From Acinetobacter amyesii (GTDB taxonomy: Bacteria > Pseudomonadota > Gammaproteobacteria > Pseudomonadales > Moraxellaceae): DNA of 64,000 nucleotides. The translations under genes and the position numbers were made by a program. Where the stretch lies: contig NZ_MVKX01000009.1 of NCBI RefSeq assembly GCF_002018365.1, forward strand, positions 62,001-126,000, given 5' to 3'. Below, piece after piece: positions 58,433-64,000 of the stretch; the first letter of the stretch is position 1, and each line of letters starts with the position of its first letter. The notes under the pieces were generated by a model. That model made no database searches. It worked only from the letters and a program-made list of their open reading frames with translations, and was not told the DNA's origin.

Positions 58433-60268
58433 TTAACCGTTACGGTTACGTTTACGTTCGTTTTCAGTCAACCAGCGTTTACGGATACGGATTGACTTAG
58501 GAGTTACTTCAACTAATTCGTCATCTTCAATGAATTCAAGCGCTTGTTCAAGCGTATATTCAATTGCAGGAACAAGAGTCAACGCATCATCAGTACCAGA
58601 AGCACGTACGTTAGTTAACTGTTTCGCTTTAGTTGGGTTAACAGTCATGTCGTCTGAACGTGAGTTAATACCAACGATCATACCTTCATAAACTTCTAAC
58701 TGTGGACGTGCAAATAGACGGCCGCGGTCTTGTAAGCTGAACAATGCATAGCCCAAGCAAGTACCTTGAACCATAGAAATCAATACACCGTTTTGACGTT
58801 TCGCAACAGTACCTTGTTTCATTGGACCGTAGTGCGAGAAGCTTGAAGTCATGATACCTGTACCTGAAGTCATTGTTAAGAATTCAGAACGGAAACCAAT
58901 CAAACCACGTGAAGGAACAGTTGCTTCAATACGGATACGGCCTTTACCGTCAACTTCCATATTGGTCATTTCACCTTTACGGTGACCCATTTGTTCCATT
59001 ACAGCGCCTTGGTGCTGCTCTTCAACGTCAAAAGTTACGTTTTCGTATGGCTCTTGTTTTTCACCATCAATTTCTTTGATGATTACTTGTGGACGTGATA
59101 CGCCCATTTCGAAGCCTTCACGACGCATGTTTTCAATAAGAACTGAAAGGTGAAGCTCACCACGACCAGACACTTTGAAACGGTCAGGACTGTCAGTATC
59201 TTCAACACGTAATGCTACGTTGTGAATCAATTCGCGATCTAGACGTTCACGGATATTACGTGAAGTTACGAATTTACCTTCTTTACCAGCAAACGGTGAG
59301 TTGTTTACTTGGAAAGTCATCGATACTGTAGGTTCGTCTACAGAAAGTGCAGGTAAAGCTTCAACAGCTTTCGGATCACAGATTGTGTCAGAGATATGAA
59401 GTTCATCAATACCCGTTACACAAACGATATCACCAGCAGAAGCTGATTCAACATCGATACGCTCTAAACCATGGTAACCCATGATTTTTAAGATACGACC
59501 GTTACGTGTTTTACCGTCTTTGTCGATTACAGTTACAGGAGTGTTTAATTTCACTGAACCACGTTGAATACGACCAACACCGATAACACCTACGAAGCTG
59601 TTATAGTCAAGTGAAGACACTTGCATTTGGAATGGACCGTCAACGTCAACCGCTGGTGGTTCAACGATGTCTACAATTGTTTCGAACAATGGAGTCATGT
59701 CTTCAGCAAGTTCTTCTGGAGATGGACCAGCCACACCACGAAGACCTGAAGCATATACAACTGGGAAGTCTAACTGTTCGTCAGAACCACCAAGGTTGTC
59801 GAACAAATCAAATACTTGGTCAATTACCCAGTCTGGACGAGCGTTTGGCTTGTCGACTTTGTTAATAATTACGATTGGTTTTAAACCACGTGCGAACGCT
59901 TTTTGCGTTACGAAACGAGTTTGTGGCATTGGGCCTTCTTGAGAGTCAACAAGAAGAAGTACGCAGTCAACCATTGACATTACACGTTCTACTTCACCAC
60001 CGAAGTCGGCGTGTCCCGGGGTATCCACGATATTGATACGGTATTCAGTGTTAGTACGCTTGTCTAACCATTTGATTGCAGTGTTTTTTGCAAGAATGGT
60101 AATACCACGTTCACTTTCAATAGCGCCAGAATCCATTACACGTTCGATCTCGCCTGCGCGATCGCCAAGAGCACCTGATTGCTGTAAAAGTTTGTCTACA
60201 AGAGTAGTTTTACCATGGTCGACGTGCGCGATGATGGCAATGTTACGGAGAGTTTTAATATCTGACAT
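58433..60268 (-). CDS. typA: Ribosome-binding GTPase TypA/BipA
   Basis: 611 residues. The G domain has AHVDHGKTTLVDKLL (P-loop), GITI, DTPGHADFGGEV and NKVD motifs in the first 140 residues, followed by EF-Tu-like domain 2, EF-G-like domains and the BipA C-terminal domain ending RIRKRWLTENERKR. It acts in ribosome assembly and stress. It stands alone. Confidence 0.96.
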   Translation of the reverse strand: MSDIKTLRNIAIIAHVDHGKTTLVDKLLQQSGALGDRAGEIERVMDSGAIESERGITILAKNTAIKWLDKRTNTEYRINIVDTPGHADFGGEVERVMSMVDCVLLLVDSQEGPMPQTRFVTQKAFARGLKPIVIINKVDKPNARPDWVIDQVFDLFDNLGGSDEQLDFPVVYASGLRGVAGPSPEELAEDMTPLFETIVDIVEPPAVDVDGPFQMQVSSLDYNSFVGVIGVGRIQRGSVKLNTPVTVIDKDGKTRNGRILKIMGYHGLERIDVESASAGDIVCVTGIDELHISDTICDPKAVEALPALSVDEPTVSMTFQVNNSPFAGKEGKFVTSRNIRERLDRELIHNVALRVEDTDSPDRFKVSGRGELHLSVLIENMRREGFEMGVSRPQVIIKEIDGEKQEPYENVTFDVEEQHQGAVMEQMGHRKGEMTNMEVDGKGRIRIEATVPSRGLIGFRSEFLTMTSGTGIMTSSFSHYGPMKQGTVAKRQNGVLISMVQGTCLGYALFSLQDRGRLFARPQLEVYEGMIVGINSRSDDMTVNPTKAKQLTNVRASGTDDALTLVPAIEYTLEQALEFIEDDELVEVTPKSIRIRKRWLTENERKRNRNG

Positions 60269-60441
60269 GTGAATTCGATACGCCTAAAGTTTGAGGGCAA
60301 ATTATACAGAAAAAATATAGATTTTAGTAGTGACAGTTTATTGACAATCGCATTTTTTTTGACGACTGGCACGCTTTTGGTTTTGTAAAGCTGTGTAAAC
60401 AGATTAGAATAGCGCCACCTAGCCTTAATTTTCAGTGCCGC

Positions 60442-61812
60442 ATGTCTGATTTAAACCAATCTCCCGAAGCAAAAGATCAACTCGATTTAGTCTATGGATT
60501 GAATGATCGACCAAAACCTTTTATTGCTTTCCTCGCTGCGTTCCAACATTTATTGGCCATTATTGTCCCAATTGTGACGCCGGGTCTGCTGATCTGTTTG
60601 GCACTTGGCGTGTCAAAAGAAGACACCAATATGATTCTTTCGATGTCATTGGTGATCTCTGGTATCGCAACCTTTTTACAATGTAAAAAAGTCGGCCCAT
60701 TTGGTGCAGGTCTACTGATTGTACAAGGAACCAGCTTTAACTTTATTGGTCCTATTATCGGTATTGGTTCTGCAATGGTTGCGGCAGGTACACCTGTAGA
60801 AGCAGTTATGGCATCTATCTTTGGTGTGGTGATCGCGGGTTCATTCATTGAAATGGGTGTGTCACGAATTTTACCGTGGGTGAAAAAACTAATTACCCCG
60901 TTGGTAACAGGTATTGTGGTGCTATTGATTGGTCTGACTTTAATTAAAGAAGGCCTGATCAGCATGGGTGGTGGTTATCAAGCCATGGGCGATAAAACAT
61001 TTGCCAATGCAGACAACCTCATCATGTCTTGTACCGTTTTGGCACTGATCATTTTACTGAATCGTGTGCGTATTACATGGGTAAAAAGTTCTGCCATCCT
61101 GATTGCCTTAGTCGTGGGTTACATCCTTGCAGGCTTTATGGGTCATTTAAACTTTGATGGTTTAAAAGATGCGCCACTGGTTCAAATTCCAACACCGATG
61201 CACTTTGGCTTAAGCTTCTCTTGGAGCTTGTTCATTCCAATGGCATTTATCTACCTTGTGACATCTTTGGAAGCAATTGGCGATATTACCGCGACTTCTA
61301 AGCTTTCAAATCAAGCTGTCGATGGTCCTGAATGGATGAAGCGTATTAAAGGTGGTGTATTGGTGAATGGTGCAAACTCATTCCTTGCCGGTATCTTTAA
61401 CACGTTCCCAAGTTCTGTTTTCGCGCAAAACAACGGTGTTATTCAGTTAACAGGTGTTGCAAGCCGCTATGTGGGGATTTGGATTGCTGCCCTTTTGGTT
61501 ATTTTAGGCTTACTTCCTGCTGTAGCTGGTGTCATTCAGGCAGTTCCACAAGCCGTGCTTGGTGGTGCTGTGATGGTGATGTTTGGTGCTGTGGCTGCCT
61601 CTGGTATTAATATCTTGTCAGGCATTCATTTAGACCGCCGCGCACTATTAATCATTGCGATTTCATTGGCATTGGGTCTAGGTGTTGCACAAGTACCACA
61701 AATCCTTGAACATCTTCCTGAATTGTTCCGTAATATCTTCAGTTCAGGCGTTGCCACTGGTGGTATCGCTGCCCTTATTTTGAATATTGTTCTTCCTGAA
61801 GTGAAGAAGTAA
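60442..61812 (+). CDS. Uracil/xanthine permease family (NCS2) transporter
   Basis: 456 residues with about 14 helices. The opening YGLNDRPKPFIAFLAAFQHLLA and QGTSFNFIGP, plus VLVNGANSFLAGIFNTFPSSVFAQNNG, match nucleobase transporters of the NCS2 family, near E. coli XanP/UacT. Substrate (xanthine, urate or other) is not settled. The ribosome site is weak. It is upstream of rsmC, with a strong terminator between them. Confidence 0.9.
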   Translation: MSDLNQSPEAKDQLDLVYGLNDRPKPFIAFLAAFQHLLAIIVPIVTPGLLICLALGVSKEDTNMILSMSLVISGIATFLQCKKVGPFGAGLLIVQGTSFNFIGPIIGIGSAMVAAGTPVEAVMASIFGVVIAGSFIEMGVSRILPWVKKLITPLVTGIVVLLIGLTLIKEGLISMGGGYQAMGDKTFANADNLIMSCTVLALIILLNRVRITWVKSSAILIALVVGYILAGFMGHLNFDGLKDAPLVQIPTPMHFGLSFSWSLFIPMAFIYLVTSLEAIGDITATSKLSNQAVDGPEWMKRIKGGVLVNGANSFLAGIFNTFPSSVFAQNNGVIQLTGVASRYVGIWIAALLVILGLLPAVAGVIQAVPQAVLGGAVMVMFGAVAASGINILSGIHLDRRALLIIAISLALGLGVAQVPQILEHLPELFRNIFSSGVATGGIAALILNIVLPEVKK

Positions 61813-61827
61813 GTTCATTTGTCAAAG

Positions 61828-61864
61828 AACACTGCCTAGGTTCCGCCCTAGGCAGTGTTTTTTA
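61828..61864 (+). terminator. Strong intrinsic terminator
   Basis: AACACTGCCTAGG / CCTAGGCAGTGTT, a 13-pair stem followed by six T, before rsmC. It overlaps the early in-frame GTG of the rsmC frame. Confidence 0.95.
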
Positions 61865-61878
61865 TGATGGAGAAATCT

Positions 61879-62913
61879 ATGGATCTCACAAGTGAAGTCG
61901 TTATACGACAGATCGATTTATTACAAGATCGCGTGCTTTTCGTAAATGCACCGACAGATGACTTACTCAGTCAATTGAATGACAATATTAAGCCATCGAT
62001 TTGGTGCTGGAATTTTAATGATTTTCAGTACTTTCAAAATCAACAGTCAAACGTCCATTTTGGTGTCGATTTTCCTGAAGGTCAGTTTGATCAAGCGGTT
62101 ATTTTTGTTCCAAAATCAAAAGAACTGCTGAATTATTTATTACACAATGTCGCAAGTCATCTTGCTCAAGGTGCGTCTATTTTCCTCGTGGGTGAGAAAA
62201 AAGGCGGTGTTGAACGCGCTGCAAAACAATTACAGCCCTTTGGTAAAACCCTAAAAATTGATAGTGCGCGTCACTGTCAAATGTGGCAAACCCTATTGGA
62301 AAAAACTGTAACACTGAAGCCACTACAAGATTGGGTGCAAAAATATCCAGTTGAAACCCCAAATGGTGAGCTTACGATTTGCGCACTGCCTGGCGTATTT
62401 AGCCAGAACCGTTTAGATGTGGGTACGGCTACCTTATTGCCTTATTTATCACAAGTCACTTCGGGCAAAATTGCTGATTTTGGCTGTGGAGCGGGTGTCA
62501 TCAGTGCTTATTTAGCCAAACTGAATCCTAAAAATCGTATTTTTGCCATGGATGTAGATGCCTTTGCACTAGCGTCTACACAAATGACATTTGAACAAAA
62601 TTTGCTTGAACCTGAACAACTTGTGATTAAAGCGGTCACAGGAATCGAGGATGCTCCATTATTTTTACATGCCATAGTCAGCAATCCACCCTTCCATCAA
62701 GGGATTCAAACCGACTACAATGCCAGTGAAAATCTATGCAAAACTTCGCGCAGACATTTGAAGTCTGGGGGTGAGCTTTGGATTGTTGCCAACCGATTCC
62801 TCAATTATCCGACTTTAATTGAGCAGCATTATGGTCAATGTACAATCAAAGCCGACCAACAAGGATTTAAAGTCTTGTTTGCGAGCACGCAAAAAAATCT
62901 TAAGGAACAATGA
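61879..62913 (+). CDS. rsmC: 16S rRNA (guanine-N2) methyltransferase RsmC
   Basis: Methylates G1207 of 16S rRNA. 344 residues from the ATG at 61879 ([15 protein letters not shown]), with GGAGAAA 6 bases upstream; earlier in-frame starts lie in or right after the terminator. The SAM motif [13 protein letters not shown] is at about 205-217 and the catalytic SNPPFHQG at about 270. The N-terminal half is a degenerate methyltransferase domain, as in E. coli RsmC. Its stop touches the start of the next gene. Confidence 0.92.
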   Translation: MDLTSEVVIRQIDLLQDRVLFVNAPTDDLLSQLNDNIKPSIWCWNFNDFQYFQNQQSNVHFGVDFPEGQFDQAVIFVPKSKELLNYLLHNVASHLAQGASIFLVGEKKGGVERAAKQLQPFGKTLKIDSARHCQMWQTLLEKTVTLKPLQDWVQKYPVETPNGELTICALPGVFSQNRLDVGTATLLPYLSQVTSGKIADFGCGAGVISAYLAKLNPKNRIFAMDVDAFALASTQMTFEQNLLEPEQLVIKAVTGIEDAPLFLHAIVSNPPFHQGIQTDYNASENLCKTSRRHLKSGGELWIVANRFLNYPTLIEQHYGQCTIKADQQGFKVLFASTQKNLKEQ

Positions 62914-64000
62914 TGAGCGAAACTCAAAAACCAGCTCAGCTTCAGCGTAAGTTGGGTGCTCGCCATCTCAACATGATTGCAATTGGTGGATCAATTGGTA
63001 CAGGTTTATTCCTTGCCTCAGGTGCAACCATTGCCAATGCAGGCCCGGGTGGCGCCCTGCTCGCATACTGCTTAATTGGTATCATGATTTACTTCTTGAT
63101 GACCAGTTTAGGTGAGCTTGCAACACATAACCCAACTTCGGGTGCATTCTTTACCTACGGCACCAAATATGTCGAGGGTGGTTTCGGCTTCGCTTTGGGT
63201 TGGAACTATTGGTACAACTGGGCGATTACCGTGGCATTTGAATTGGTTGCAGTCCAATTCATTATGAAATTCTGGTTTCCAGATATTCCGGGCTTCTACT
63301 GGAGTGCGATTTTCCTCGCAATCGTCTTTGCCATTAATGCGCTGACCGTAAAAGGCTTTGGTGAATCCGAATTCTTCTTCTCGCTTGTTAAAGTGCTCGC
63401 AATTGTTGCCTTTATCATTATCGGTCTGTTTATGATTGGCAAAATCATGTTGACACCGGGTGTAGAAACATTTGCCAATTGGAGTAAGGGTGAAGCCCCA
63501 TTTGTCGGTGGTTTATCTGCCTTGATTGGTGTGGCCATGATTGCCGGTTTCTCTTTCCAAGGGACTGAAATGGTTGGTGTGGCTGCAGGTGAATCGAAAG
63601 ATCCTGAAAAGACCATTCCTATTGCCATCAAGCAAATTTTCTGGCGTATCTTGTTGTTTTATATCGTGTGTATTTTCATTATCGGCACATTGATTGCCTA
63701 CGATGATCCACGTTTATTACAAGCGGCATCTTCTGAAAATATTGCGCTGTCACCATTTACTTTACTGTATGAAAAAGCAGGTTTTGCTTTTGCTGCATCG
63801 GTGATGAATGCAGTGATCTTGACTGCGATTTTATCAGCGGGTAACTCTGGTATGTACTCCTCTACCCGTATGCTGTTTGATATGGCACGTAAAGGCAGTG
63901 CGCCGAAAGTCTTTGGTCGCCTAGATGCACGTGGCGTACCAATGAATGCACTTTATGCAACGACGGCGATCGCGGCACTGTGCTTCTTAACCACATTTAT
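62913..64000 (+). CDS. AAT family amino-acid permease, LysP-like (cut by window end)
   Basis: 362 codons are present and the gene runs out of the window. It starts [21 protein letters not shown], with AGGA 6 bases before. The run MIAIGGSIGTGLFLASGATIA, LGWNYWYNWAITVAFELVAVQ and IGVAMIAGFSFQGTEMVGVAAGESKDP fits the lysine permease LysP and its relatives. It has at least eight helices here. An alternative ATG lies three bases upstream. It overlaps the rsmC stop, so the two may be co-transcribed. Confidence 0.9.
   Translation, partial: MSETQKPAQLQRKLGARHLNMIAIGGSIGTGLFLASGATIANAGPGGALLAYCLIGIMIYFLMTSLGELATHNPTSGAFFTYGTKYVEGGFGFALGWNYWYNWAITVAFELVAVQFIMKFWFPDIPGFYWSAIFLAIVFAINALTVKGFGESEFFFSLVKVLAIVAFIIIGLFMIGKIMLTPGVETFANWSKGEAPFVGGLSALIGVAMIAGFSFQGTEMVGVAAGESKDPEKTIPIAIKQIFWRILLFYIVCIFIIGTLIAYDDPRLLQAASSENIALSPFTLLYEKAGFAFAASVMNAVILTAILSAGNSGMYSSTRMLFDMARKGSAPKVFGRLDARGVPMNALYATTAIAALCFLTTF

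Overview
The window looks like chromosomal DNA of an Acinetobacter species. The reasons are the BfmR/BfmS pair, the fused nuoCD gene in a complete nuo operon, a two-ATP-cone nrdA followed by an N-terminally extended nrdB, AT-rich intergenic DNA (overall GC looks near 40% by eye), and closely Acinetobacter-like mscL, typA and rsmC genes. No rRNA, tRNA, IS transposase, prophage or CRISPR array was recognised. Species cannot be fixed from this alone.

Layout. 1-9295 (minus strand): respiratory complex I genes nuoA-B-CD-E-F-G-H-I and the start of nuoJ. 9863-10219: one small orphan gene. 10313-12736 (minus): bfmR-bfmS two-component system. 13326-17851 (plus): class Ia ribonucleotide reductase nrdA and nrdB, with a palindromic repeat and an unreported-looking 42-residue membrane ORF between them; the nrdA leader has a perfect DnaA box and two weak NrdR-like boxes. 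18021-19747: three paralogues that share a cold-shock-like N-terminal module but carry DUF805 or TM2 membrane tails. 19841-34451: mostly single housekeeping or stress genes (LtrA, phosphoglycolate phosphatase, thiD, DUF1176, a long AI-2E-family permease fused to a GAF domain, YegP, PhnA/YjdM, DUF488, SRPBCC, RraB, a GIY-YIG protein and rluA).

34452-40250 is the most variable part. It contains a 186-bp non-coding element present twice in direct orientation (5 mismatches, no gaps), several small membrane proteins, a broken DUF2569-like gene, a vapBC toxin-antitoxin pair with a palindromic operator candidate, and an AT-rich orphan gene. 40473-43088 is an acnD-type aconitase without prp neighbours. 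43679-50086 holds a multicopper oxidase lipoprotein, ygfZ, a PQQ-type sugar dehydrogenase and a Sel1-repeat protein.

50158-55679 (minus) reads as an oprB - pqqU-like - old-yellow-enzyme - AEC-carrier group. OprB admits sugars, the TonB receptor is a close YncD/PqqU relative (PQQ uptake), and a PQQ-dependent dehydrogenase lies nearby, so a periplasmic sugar-oxidation function is a reasonable inference. 56069-64000 contains mutM-ppiC, a frameshifted gamma-glutamylcyclotransferase-like gene, mscL, typA, a xanthine/uracil-type permease, rsmC and the first part of a lysP-like permease cut by the window end.

The best candidates for something undescribed are the duplicated 186-bp element (probably a structured RNA locus), the shuffled cold-shock-like module family, and the small ORF plus hairpins between nrdA and nrdB. 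All function calls come from reading the protein sequences; no database search was run.
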